From NCBI RefSeq assembly GCF_900110995.1, contig NZ_FOJF01000001.1, forward strand, positions 3,818,803 to 3,882,802: DNA of 64,000 bases. The letters run 5' to 3'. Source of the DNA: Chitinophaga sp. YR573 (GTDB lineage Bacteria > Bacteroidota > Bacteroidia > Chitinophagales > Chitinophagaceae). The position numbers and the translations under genes are program-made. Under the pieces are notes generated by a model. It saw only the letters and a program-made list of their open reading frames with translations. It was not told the origin of the DNA and did no database searches. Every line of letters begins with the position of its first letter. The stretch's first letter is position 1. Below, piece after piece: positions 9,560-17,961 of the stretch.

Positions 9560-10900
9560 ATGCTGAACAGAATACTCACTATCCTCCTGTTATTTTTCTC
9601 AATAAATACTTACAGTCAGCATAAACTGCCTGAATTACGCGTTTCTAAAAACCACAGATACCTGCAAACAAAAGACGGTGAACCTTTCTTCTGGCTTGGA
9701 GATACCGGCTGGTTGTTGTTTACAAAACTCAATAACGAACAAACCGATCTATACTTCTCTGATCGTCAGCAAAAAGGATTTAACGTAATACAGGTAATGA
9801 TATTACCTTCTCTGGCAGCAACAAACGCCCATGGAGACAGCGCTTTAATCAACAAAAACGTGGCACACCCTAAACTCTCAGGATATTGGGACCATGTAGA
9901 TTCTGTAATAGATAAAGCTGCTGCAAAGGGCTTATACATGGCATTAGTACCTATATGGGGAAACAATGTGAAAGATGGATTGGTAAGTATATCAGAAGCC
10001 AGGACATTCAGTACTTTCCTCGCCAAAAGATATGCAGATAAACCTAACATCATCTGGTTAAACGGCGGAGATACTAAAGGGAACGATTCAACAAATACAT
10101 GGAACGTAATCGGTAATACCCTGCGTGAGCAAGACCCTCATCATCTGATTACCTTCCATCCCCGTGGCCGCCAGCAATCCTCAGAGTGGTTCCATAATGA
10201 ATCCTGGTTGGACTTTAACATGTTCCAGTCAGGCCATCAGAGTTATTCCCAGGATACTACAGGCAAAGCGTACGGAGAAGACAACTGGAAATATGTAACA
10301 GCAGATTATCAGCGTACACCGGCAAAACCTGTTATAGACGGAGAACCATCTTATGAAGCTATGCCACATGGCTTACATGATCCCCGCACTACCCGCTGGA
10401 CAGCCGATGATGTGCGCAGATACGCCTACTGGGCCGTGTTTGCAGGCGCTTTCGGCCATACTTACGGGCATAATGCTGTGATGCAGTTCCATCGCCCTCA
10501 GGATGGCGGTGCATATGGTGTAAAGGAATACTGGACAGATGCTATCAATGCAACCGGCGCTGTACAGATGGGGTATCTTAAAAAACTCATGCTCTCACAT
10601 GCTTATTTTGACAGAGTTCCTGATCAGTCAATCATAGCAGGTGAAACAGGAGATAAATACCAGCGGTTAATTGCTACAAGAGGGAAAGACTATGCTTTTA
10701 TCTATACATATAACGGTCGGAATATCTCTGTAAACATGGGCCACACAAAAGGGAAAAATGTAAGAGCCAGTTGGTATAGTCCAAAAGACGGAAGTACAAA
10801 AGAGATAGGTATATATCCTAACAGAGGTGTGATGGTATTCGATCCTCCTGGTGATATACAGGAAGGAAATGACTGGGTACTAATAATAGATAAGATCTGA
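9560..10900 (+). CDS. GH140-like (DUF4038) glycoside hydrolase, putative apiosidase
   Basis: Family members with the DUF4038 (apiosidase-like) TIM barrel and a small C-terminal beta-domain include GH140 enzymes that release apiose-linked side chains from rhamnogalacturonan II. Here a signal peptide (MLNRILTILLLFFSINTYSQ) is followed by RYLQTKDGEPFFWLGDTGWL, the usual opening of the fold. Candidate catalytic acids are D171 in IIWLNGGD and E262 in VIDGEPSYE. The C-terminal domain (about residues 375-446) contains YNGRNISVNMG and ASWYSPKDG. I chose ATG 9560 over the in-frame ATG 9527, because 9527 lies inside the upstream gene and would put hydrophilic residues ahead of the signal peptide. The stop is 3 bp from the next start. 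Family call good; apiosidase specificity inferred. Confidence 0.85.
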   Translation: MLNRILTILLLFFSINTYSQHKLPELRVSKNHRYLQTKDGEPFFWLGDTGWLLFTKLNNEQTDLYFSDRQQKGFNVIQVMILPSLAATNAHGDSALINKNVAHPKLSGYWDHVDSVIDKAAAKGLYMALVPIWGNNVKDGLVSISEARTFSTFLAKRYADKPNIIWLNGGDTKGNDSTNTWNVIGNTLREQDPHHLITFHPRGRQQSSEWFHNESWLDFNMFQSGHQSYSQDTTGKAYGEDNWKYVTADYQRTPAKPVIDGEPSYEAMPHGLHDPRTTRWTADDVRRYAYWAVFAGAFGHTYGHNAVMQFHRPQDGGAYGVKEYWTDAINATGAVQMGYLKKLMLSHAYFDRVPDQSIIAGETGDKYQRLIATRGKDYAFIYTYNGRNISVNMGHTKGKNVRASWYSPKDGSTKEIGIYPNRGVMVFDPPGDIQEGNDWVLIIDKI

Positions 10901-10903
10901 TGT

Positions 10904-11812
10904 ATGAAAAAACATTTACTGTACATCCTCTTATTATTCTCCTGCCGGCCGGCAAAGGAAGTATACATGTTCTCTTCCTTCAGAGAGCCCGCCACAGACG
11001 GGCTTCACCTGTTATACAGCTACGACGGTATCAAATGGACAGATCTCAAAGGAGTAATACTGAAACCAGAAAACAGTATCCTCAGAGATCCATCCATCGT
11101 AAAAGGCCCGGACAACAGCTACCATTTAGTATGGACAAACAGCTGGAAAGGTAACACAGGATTCGGCTATGCCGAATCAAAAGACCTCATCCACTGGTCA
11201 AAACAAAAAACGATCAACATCATGGAAGATGAACCGACCACCGTAAACATATGGGCGCCGGAAATCTTTTATGATGAAGAAGAACAACAATATATCATCA
11301 TCTGGGCATCTACTATCCCACAGCGATTCCCAAAAGGAATAGAAGCAGAAGATAACAATCACCGGATGTATTATACCACCACAAAAGACTTTATAACCTT
11401 CTCTAAAGAAAAACTATTCTACGATCCCGGTTTCAGCATAATAGACGCCGTCATCGTAAAAATGGAGAAAGATAAATACGCCCTTGTATTAAAAGATAAT
11501 ACAAGACCGGAAAGAGATTTGAAAATAGCTTTTGCCACCAAACCCACAGGCCCTTACACGAACTGCTCCGTAGCTATCACAGGGCATCTTACAGAAGGTC
11601 CGGCAACGGTAAAAATCGGTAATGAATGGATCATTTATTACGATAACTATGGAGAGAAAAAATACAACGCATTAAAAACAAAAGATTTTAAACAGTTCAC
11701 AACACAGGAAATAGTTATCCCGTCCGGACATAAACATGGAACCATTTTTAAAACATCCGGTAAAAACCTACATAAACTAATGCTATGGTTAAAAGAACAA
11801 CCATCCTCCTAA
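10904..11812 (+). CDS. GH43-like five-bladed beta-propeller glycosidase, lipoprotein
   Basis: Predicted exo-acting glycosidase (arabinofuranosidase/xylosidase/galactosidase type) for pectin side chains. The N-terminus MKKHLLYILLLFSCRP has a lipobox-like LFSC, suggesting membrane anchoring. The three-acid pattern of clan GH-F is visible: D62 in LRDPSIVKG (base), D181 in IIDAVIV (pKa modulator) and E231 in TEGPATVK (acid). Blade-like repeats such as YAESKDLIHWSK and TTKDFITFSKE fit the fold. At 302 aa it is a single-domain member. The next SusC gene starts inside its 3' end (28-bp overlap), suggesting translational coupling. The GH43 subfamily and sugar specificity cannot be read from sequence alone. 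Confidence 0.82.
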   Translation: MKKHLLYILLLFSCRPAKEVYMFSSFREPATDGLHLLYSYDGIKWTDLKGVILKPENSILRDPSIVKGPDNSYHLVWTNSWKGNTGFGYAESKDLIHWSKQKTINIMEDEPTTVNIWAPEIFYDEEEQQYIIIWASTIPQRFPKGIEAEDNNHRMYYTTTKDFITFSKEKLFYDPGFSIIDAVIVKMEKDKYALVLKDNTRPERDLKIAFATKPTGPYTNCSVAITGHLTEGPATVKIGNEWIIYYDNYGEKKYNALKTKDFKQFTTQEIVIPSGHKHGTIFKTSGKNLHKLMLWLKEQPSS

Positions 11813-14547
11813 CCCTATCCTGTTTCACTGCCTATGCACAGGATACAATGAAGGTCCGCGCCCTCAATGAAACCGTTGTAATCGGTTATGGCGTAGTGAA
11901 AAAGAGAGACCTCACAGGCGCTGTTTATTCCGTTAAACCTGATGTCATCATGCAAACACCCACGCATAACCCGCTGGAAGCATTGCAGGGAAGAGTGCCA
12001 GGTGTGGATATCACACGAAAATCCGGTAGCCCTGGTGACGGTGCAGATATACTGATCCGCGGAACAAGGTCAATTAGTGGCAGCAACACACCGCTGTACA
12101 TTATAGACGGTATGCAGGGTAGTAATCCCAGCGATTTGAACCCTGGTGATATCGCTTCCATAGAAATCCTGAAAGATGCTTCCGCTACTGCTATCTATGG
12201 CTCTCAGGGGGCTAATGGAGTAGTAATCGTTACCACTAAGAAAGGAACAGAAGGCAAAACGAAAGTCTCCTATAACGGCTACTATGGTATCAATGGATTT
12301 ACACAATATCCAAAACCAAGACTAGGAGAAGATTATCTGAAGCTGAGAAGAGAAGCTTACCGGGCATCCTTAAACCCCGGAGATCCTATGCCTGATGATG
12401 CCACCATATTTGCCAATGCAGGAGAATATGATGCTATTCAGAAAGGACAATGGGTAAACTGGGTTGACCTGCTCACCAACAATGGTATAGAACAGCAACA
12501 CAGTATATCAGTAAGTGGTGGAACAGAAAAAACAAAGGCTTACTTCTCCGGAGGGTATTTCAAAGAAGAAGGTGTACTGAAGAATAATGACATGACAAGA
12601 TATACCGTAAGATTAAGCATTGATCAGAAAATCAATAACAGGATCAAAGCAGGTATCCAGAGTCAGCTGAATTATTACAGATACAATAAACGGAAAGATG
12701 TTTTTCCCGTAGCACTTGCCACTACACCATTAGGTGTTCCTTATGATGCCAATGGTAATATCAATCTATATCCTGTAGCAGGTAATACTACCACTATCAG
12801 CCCGTTAACGGATGATCGCGGAGACTATATTGCCAAAGATCAGCTCATCGCTAACATCACTACACTCAATGGATATGCGGAAATAAAACTGGCAGAAGGA
12901 TGGACATTCCGTTCTAACCTGGGAGCTACACTTACTTTTCAACGGGAGGGAGTGTATTATGATGGTACCTCTCTGCAACAAAAAGATGTGCGTACCTCTT
13001 TATCCAATATCACCAACAAGAATAACAGGTTTTACAACTGGGATAATATCATGACTTACACCCGGCAGCTACAGGATCATTCATTCACTGTTATGCTGCT
13101 AACAAGTTATACGCACAAAGATTATGATGATTCATATGCAGGTGGATATAACCAGGCACTGGCATCCCAGTTGTTCTATAACCTGGGAGCAACAGATGTA
13201 ACCAGCAGGGTAATAACATCTTCGTACATAGGTTCAAAATCTATGTCTTATGCTGCAAGGGTGAACTATAACTACAAGGGAAAATATTTATTAACCCTCT
13301 CGGAACGTATAGACGGAGCTTCGAGATTAGCTGCCGGACATAAGTACGCTGGTTTCCCGTCAGTAGCTGCAGGATGGCGTATCACAGATGCTGTGAAGCT
13401 AAGGGCCAGTTACGGTATAGCCGGTAATTCCGGGATCGATGAATATGGAACACAAACAGGGGTATCTGCTTATCCCAATATGTCATTCGGAAATGTGGCA
13501 GCACCGGGGTATGTCTTCAATGAGCTCGTTGGTAACAAGGACCTGGGATGGGAGTTGTCTGCTACTACCAATGCAGGATTGGATCTTGATTTCTTTAAGG
13601 GCAGACTAAGCGCTACCATTGATGTATACAATACAAAAACAACAGATCTCTTACAGATAAGAACATTACCACAATCCTCCGGTGTTGTGAAAGTATACCA
13701 GAATATAGGAGCTACCAATAACAGAGGGATTGAGATCGCATTAAACACGGTGAATGTTCAGCAGAATGATTTCAAATGGACATCAACGCTTACATTCACC
13801 AGCAACCGTGAAAAGATTACTTCACTGATTGATGGAAAGGATGTTATTGCTGCCAGTGCTCCTGAAACGAACTCTTTATTATTAAATCATCCTGTGAAAT
13901 CCTTTTATACTTACAAAAAACAGGGTATCTGGCAAACCTCAGAAGCTGCTACTGCTGCACAGTACACCTTCGGTGGTACACCGTTTAAACCCGGAGATAT
14001 AAAACTACAGGACAAAAACGGGGATTTTAAAATTACCGGAGATGGTGACAGGATGTACCTGGGTGCTGCCGTTCCCCGCTGGACAGCCGGGTTTCAAAAC
14101 AATTTCAGCTATCGGGCTTTAGACCTTGGCATCTTCATCTTTGCCCGCTGGGGACAAATGTTGAATGCACAGTTCTTAGGGAGATATAATCCTTCCGGAG
14201 AAGGAGGTGGGCCTGCCATGATCAATTACTGGACACCTGAAAATCCTACCAACGATTTTCCCCGTCCTTTAAAAGGAGCTGGTATCACTAAATATGCCGG
14301 TTATGAGGCGCTTAATTTTATAGATGGATCTTATTTTAAGATTAAGAACATTACACTTGGGTATACCTTACCGGCAAGATTGGCAGAACGTTTAACGATA
14401 CAACGTTTACGGTTATATGCTACTGGGTCTAATATCTTCACTAAAGCCCGTAATCACCTGGTAAAGTATTATGATCCTGAAAGAGGTGGAGCGGAATCTA
14501 CTCCGCTGAGCCGTCAGTTTGTATTTGGTGTAAACGTGGATTTTTAA
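11785..14547 (+). CDS. SusC/RagA-type TonB-dependent receptor lacking the usual N-terminal regulatory domain
   Basis: Second SusC-type importer of the locus. After a signal peptide (MVKRTTILLTLSCFTAYAQ) only about 14 residues separate the cleavage site from the plug (NETVVIGYGVVKKRDLTGAV), so the carboxypeptidase-D regulatory-like domain that normally precedes the plug in SusC proteins is absent. The plug carries LYIIDGMQGS and LKDASATAIYGSQGANGVVIV, and the barrel ends in RQFVFGVNVDF. At 920 aa it is shorter than the usual ~1000 aa, matching the missing domain. It overlaps the GH43-like gene by 28 bp and its SusD starts 11 bp downstream. Two SusCD pairs in one PUL suggest uptake of two different pectic oligosaccharides (inference). 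Confidence 0.95.
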   Translation: MVKRTTILLTLSCFTAYAQDTMKVRALNETVVIGYGVVKKRDLTGAVYSVKPDVIMQTPTHNPLEALQGRVPGVDITRKSGSPGDGADILIRGTRSISGSNTPLYIIDGMQGSNPSDLNPGDIASIEILKDASATAIYGSQGANGVVIVTTKKGTEGKTKVSYNGYYGINGFTQYPKPRLGEDYLKLRREAYRASLNPGDPMPDDATIFANAGEYDAIQKGQWVNWVDLLTNNGIEQQHSISVSGGTEKTKAYFSGGYFKEEGVLKNNDMTRYTVRLSIDQKINNRIKAGIQSQLNYYRYNKRKDVFPVALATTPLGVPYDANGNINLYPVAGNTTTISPLTDDRGDYIAKDQLIANITTLNGYAEIKLAEGWTFRSNLGATLTFQREGVYYDGTSLQQKDVRTSLSNITNKNNRFYNWDNIMTYTRQLQDHSFTVMLLTSYTHKDYDDSYAGGYNQALASQLFYNLGATDVTSRVITSSYIGSKSMSYAARVNYNYKGKYLLTLSERIDGASRLAAGHKYAGFPSVAAGWRITDAVKLRASYGIAGNSGIDEYGTQTGVSAYPNMSFGNVAAPGYVFNELVGNKDLGWELSATTNAGLDLDFFKGRLSATIDVYNTKTTDLLQIRTLPQSSGVVKVYQNIGATNNRGIEIALNTVNVQQNDFKWTSTLTFTSNREKITSLIDGKDVIAASAPETNSLLLNHPVKSFYTYKKQGIWQTSEAATAAQYTFGGTPFKPGDIKLQDKNGDFKITGDGDRMYLGAAVPRWTAGFQNNFSYRALDLGIFIFARWGQMLNAQFLGRYNPSGEGGGPAMINYWTPENPTNDFPRPLKGAGITKYAGYEALNFIDGSYFKIKNITLGYTLPARLAERLTIQRLRLYATGSNIFTKARNHLVKYYDPERGGAESTPLSRQFVFGVNVDF

Positions 14548-14558
14548 ACCGGTATGTT

Positions 14559-16253
14559 ATGAAAAAGATATGTCTGATAATTTTACTTTTCTCCTGTAAT
14601 ATAGATGAATACAATCCTTCCGGAGCAACTGCAGATGCAGTGTGGTCAAACCCTCAGGGATTTCTTACACTGGTAAATTCTGCTTATGCAGAACAACGTT
14701 ACTGGTATGGAAAAGAAGATGGGATATTTATGTCGGAAGCAGGGACCGACCTTTGGTTCAATTCCAATAAGGATAATTATGCGATTGAACTTACCCGTTA
14801 TGAGAACTTCACACCTTCCACAGCTAATTATAATAAAAACGTGTGGAGGTCTTTGTATAAAGCTATCAACCTTTGCAATGCGGGTATTAACAGGATCAGT
14901 CAGGCCGGGTTCACAGATAGTGTACAACGTAACAACAGGGAAGGGGAATTACGCTTCCTCCGGGCCTTTTATTACTGGCATGTAGTGGAAACATATGGTG
15001 GTGTGATGTTGCTGACACAGGAATCGTCCGGAGTGGTATTGACAGCCACAAGAAGCCCTGTAAAGGCTTTCTATCAGTTAATGGTGGAAGATCTCACGCT
15101 GGCAGTGAAATACTTACCTGTTAGTTATGGCGCTGAATATAGTCGTGCTACGAAGAAGTCTGCGCTGGGGCTATTAGCCCGTGTATATCTCTCCGGTGCT
15201 TATTATTATACTGGTGCAGAAGCGCAGGCATGGTTTAAAAAAGCACAGGAAACTGCTGATGAGATGATTAACAAGAAAGCAGAATTTGGCGTAGACCTTT
15301 GGGCTGATTATGCGGATCTCTGGAAACCTCAGAATAATAAACAAAACAAAGAGGCTTTGTATACCATCAGTAATTCTACTAATACTTCATTGAATTATGA
15401 TGGTAATGCGAATCGTTTGCACCTTTGGTTTCTGACTACTTATAGTTCCAAACCCGGTATGCAGATAAGCATGGAATATGGAAGGGATAACAACCGGAGA
15501 TTTATGCCTACCCGTGCTTTGCTGGATTTTTATGATGAGAGTAAAGATCGTCGTTACGCAGGTGCTTTCCAGGAAGTATGGATTTGTAACAAGGCTTATA
15601 CCTGGACGGCAGCAGATGTGGCTACTTATAAAAAAGATCCTTCTATAGTCGGGAAACAGATGATACCGGGAAAGGATACGGCATTATATGTTACCAAGCA
15701 AAGTATAGCAGATAAGGCTACACGTCCTTATTTAGTAATAGACAGGGATAGTACTTATCGTGCGAATGGTTCCATCTATGGGGCAAATGATTATGTGCAA
15801 CTGAAGAAATACATGGACCCTATTACCCGTGCTACTGCAAATTCCTATCCCGGTTACCTGGATATCCTGGTTATTCGCCTGGCAGAGATGTACCTGATAG
15901 CAGCGGAAGCGGCTTTTCAGCAGCAGAATAATAGTGCAGCGGCTGCGTATATCAATGTATTAAGAACAAGGGCTGCCATCAAAACACCTGTAGATCATAC
16001 TACAGATATGCAGATTACAGCAAATGATATCAATCTGGATTTTATACTGGATGAAAGAGCGCGTGAACTGGCAGGAGAACATCTGCGTTGGTTTGATCTG
16101 AAACGCACCGGTAAACTGATAGACAGGATTCATCAATATAATTTAGATATCACACAGGTGCAACCTTTTCATATGCTGCGGCCGGTGCCGCAGGTAGAAC
16201 TGGATGCATTAACTAATGGTCAGCAATTCGGACAAAATGAAGGGTATAATTAG
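14559..16253 (+). CDS. SusD/RagB-family lipoprotein, partner of the second SusC
   Basis: Glycan-binding lipoprotein paired with the SusC gene ending 11 bp upstream. The short lipoprotein signal MKKICLIILLFSCN has a lipobox (LFSC). SusD landmarks are EGELRFLRAFYYWHVVETYGG (about residues 128-148), the LARVYLSGAYYY helix, IRLAEMYLIAAEAAFQQ near residue 440 and the C-terminal DERARELAGEHLRWFDLKR. Length 564 aa is typical. The 3' end overlaps the next gene by 17 bp when that gene is started at ATG 16237. Sequence similarity to the first SusD is low by eye beyond the family motifs, consistent with a different ligand. Confidence 0.95.
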   Translation: MKKICLIILLFSCNIDEYNPSGATADAVWSNPQGFLTLVNSAYAEQRYWYGKEDGIFMSEAGTDLWFNSNKDNYAIELTRYENFTPSTANYNKNVWRSLYKAINLCNAGINRISQAGFTDSVQRNNREGELRFLRAFYYWHVVETYGGVMLLTQESSGVVLTATRSPVKAFYQLMVEDLTLAVKYLPVSYGAEYSRATKKSALGLLARVYLSGAYYYTGAEAQAWFKKAQETADEMINKKAEFGVDLWADYADLWKPQNNKQNKEALYTISNSTNTSLNYDGNANRLHLWFLTTYSSKPGMQISMEYGRDNNRRFMPTRALLDFYDESKDRRYAGAFQEVWICNKAYTWTAADVATYKKDPSIVGKQMIPGKDTALYVTKQSIADKATRPYLVIDRDSTYRANGSIYGANDYVQLKKYMDPITRATANSYPGYLDILVIRLAEMYLIAAEAAFQQQNNSAAAAYINVLRTRAAIKTPVDHTTDMQITANDINLDFILDERARELAGEHLRWFDLKRTGKLIDRIHQYNLDITQVQPFHMLRPVPQVELDALTNGQQFGQNEGYN

Positions 16254-17961
16254 TTTATTCTTATTACTGGCAACATCTGCTGCTGCACAGGTACATTATA
16301 CCGGTAATACGCTGGTAAACGTAGATTATCATCATGGACAATTACGTCCTGTTGTGGGTGTGCGTAATATACAGGTAATGCGGGCCGATAGAAATATTAA
16401 CCATGGCTGGACTTACAACCATGCGCCCATGCTGGCATACTGGCGTAACAGGTTCTATCTTGAATACCTGAGTGATGAGATAGGAGAGAGCGTACCACCG
16501 GGGCAAACATTATTACTTACTTCTCCGGATGGTGTTACCTGGTCTTCGCCTGATGTCATTTTCCCTCCTTATAAAATTCCCGACGGACCTGTAAAAGATG
16601 GCATCGCACATAATCTGTATGCAGTAATGCACCAGCGTATGGGATTCTATGTATCCGGGAGTAATCATCTGCTGGCATTGGGTTATTATGGTATTTGTCT
16701 GAATGCAAAAGATGATCCGAATGATGGGAAAGGTATTGGTCGTGTAGTAAGAGAGATCTTACCTGACGGTAAATATGGCCCCATTTATTTTATACACTAT
16801 AACAAGGCATGGAATATAAGTAATACATCTTATCCTTTTTATACCAGCAGTAAGAATAAAGAATTTGTAGCTGCCTGTAATGAGTTGTTATCCACACCGC
16901 TGATGATGATGCAGTGGAATGAAGAATCTGACAGAGATGATCCTTTGATCCCTTTACAAAAACAATACAAGGCTTTTTGTTATTATCATTTGCCTGATGG
17001 TAAGGTGGTAGGATTATGGAAGAATGCACTAACAGGCACAAGTAATGATGAAGGGAAAACATGGTCTGCTGTTGGACGGGCTCCCGGTTTTGTAAATAGT
17101 AATGCAAAGATATGGGGACAGAGAACTTCGGATGGACGTTACGCTACGGTATATAACCCTTCTGAATACAGGTGGCCGCTGGCATTGTCTGTAAGTAATA
17201 ACGGGCTTGAATATACCAACTTATTACTGGTGAATGGGGAAGTGCCACCTATGCGTTATGGTGGAAATTATAAGTCTTACGGGCCGCAATATGTAAGAGG
17301 TATAGAAGAAGGTAATGGTATACCAAAAGGCGGCAATCTATGGGTTACTTATAGTATGAACAAGGAAGATATATGGGTGGCCATGATACCGGTGCCTATA
17401 AAAGATGAGGGGGATGAATGGAATACTTATAGTCCGCTTTTAGCCCCTGTAACTATCACATCTGATAAAATTACGTTGGAAGATAAAGACCCATATGATT
17501 ATGCCAAAGCTGAAAGGATCATACCCGCTGCTAAAAAGTTGGAGGTAGCGTTTACTATCACTCCTCAACAGGATAATCAGGGTCAGTTACAGATAGAATT
17601 ACAGGATGGGAAAGGCTCTCCTGGCCTCAGACTTATTTTTGATGCAGATAGTATATTAAAAGCAAAAGCCGGGGCCAGGTATAAAAACTTCTTCCATTAT
17701 AAAGCAGATAGTACTTATGCTATCCGTATTACATTAAACACATTCACCCGTTTTTACAATATTAATATAAACGGGAAAGAGATACTTACCAGTCTTCTCT
17801 ATGCCCCTTTGGAAGCCGTAGAAAGAGTGGTGTTCAGAACAGGTGAGACAAGACATTTCCCGGATGCAGATACACCTGCAGATCAGACGTATGATCTGCC
17901 GAAGGCAGATGTGCAAAAGGCTGTGTATTATATCCGTTCTTTTAAAACTGCTGCTTTATGA
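16237..17961 (+). CDS. Exported sialidase-fold beta-propeller protein with C-terminal beta-sandwich, putative glycosidase
   Basis: Signal peptide MKGIISLFLLLATSAAAQ; I use ATG 16237 because the earlier ATG 16216 adds a polar stretch before it. Asp-box-like motifs (TSPDGVTWSSP, TSNDEGKTWSA) indicate a BNR/sialidase-type propeller over roughly residues 25-400. The remaining C-terminal part (from about residue 420, with LEVAFTITPQQDNQGQLQIE and YNININGKEI) looks like a beta-sandwich of the LamG/GH32-C type. The gene overlaps the SusD gene by 17 bp and the GH78 gene by 4 bp (ATGA), so it is embedded in the pectin operon. Sialidase-like propellers in pectin loci include enzymes for Kdo or DHA removal from rhamnogalacturonan II (GH33, GH143). 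A GH143-like role is only a guess, and I cannot fix the family. Confidence 0.65.
   Translation: MKGIISLFLLLATSAAAQVHYTGNTLVNVDYHHGQLRPVVGVRNIQVMRADRNINHGWTYNHAPMLAYWRNRFYLEYLSDEIGESVPPGQTLLLTSPDGVTWSSPDVIFPPYKIPDGPVKDGIAHNLYAVMHQRMGFYVSGSNHLLALGYYGICLNAKDDPNDGKGIGRVVREILPDGKYGPIYFIHYNKAWNISNTSYPFYTSSKNKEFVAACNELLSTPLMMMQWNEESDRDDPLIPLQKQYKAFCYYHLPDGKVVGLWKNALTGTSNDEGKTWSAVGRAPGFVNSNAKIWGQRTSDGRYATVYNPSEYRWPLALSVSNNGLEYTNLLLVNGEVPPMRYGGNYKSYGPQYVRGIEEGNGIPKGGNLWVTYSMNKEDIWVAMIPVPIKDEGDEWNTYSPLLAPVTITSDKITLEDKDPYDYAKAERIIPAAKKLEVAFTITPQQDNQGQLQIELQDGKGSPGLRLIFDADSILKAKAGARYKNFFHYKADSTYAIRITLNTFTRFYNININGKEILTSLLYAPLEAVERVVFRTGETRHFPDADTPADQTYDLPKADVQKAVYYIRSFKTAAL

Noticed and set aside
10900-11154. 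84-aa plus-strand frame overlapping the GH140-like gene's stop codon
   Set aside because: Out of frame with the GH43-like gene that has all three catalytic acids; rich in Arg/Gln with no motif.
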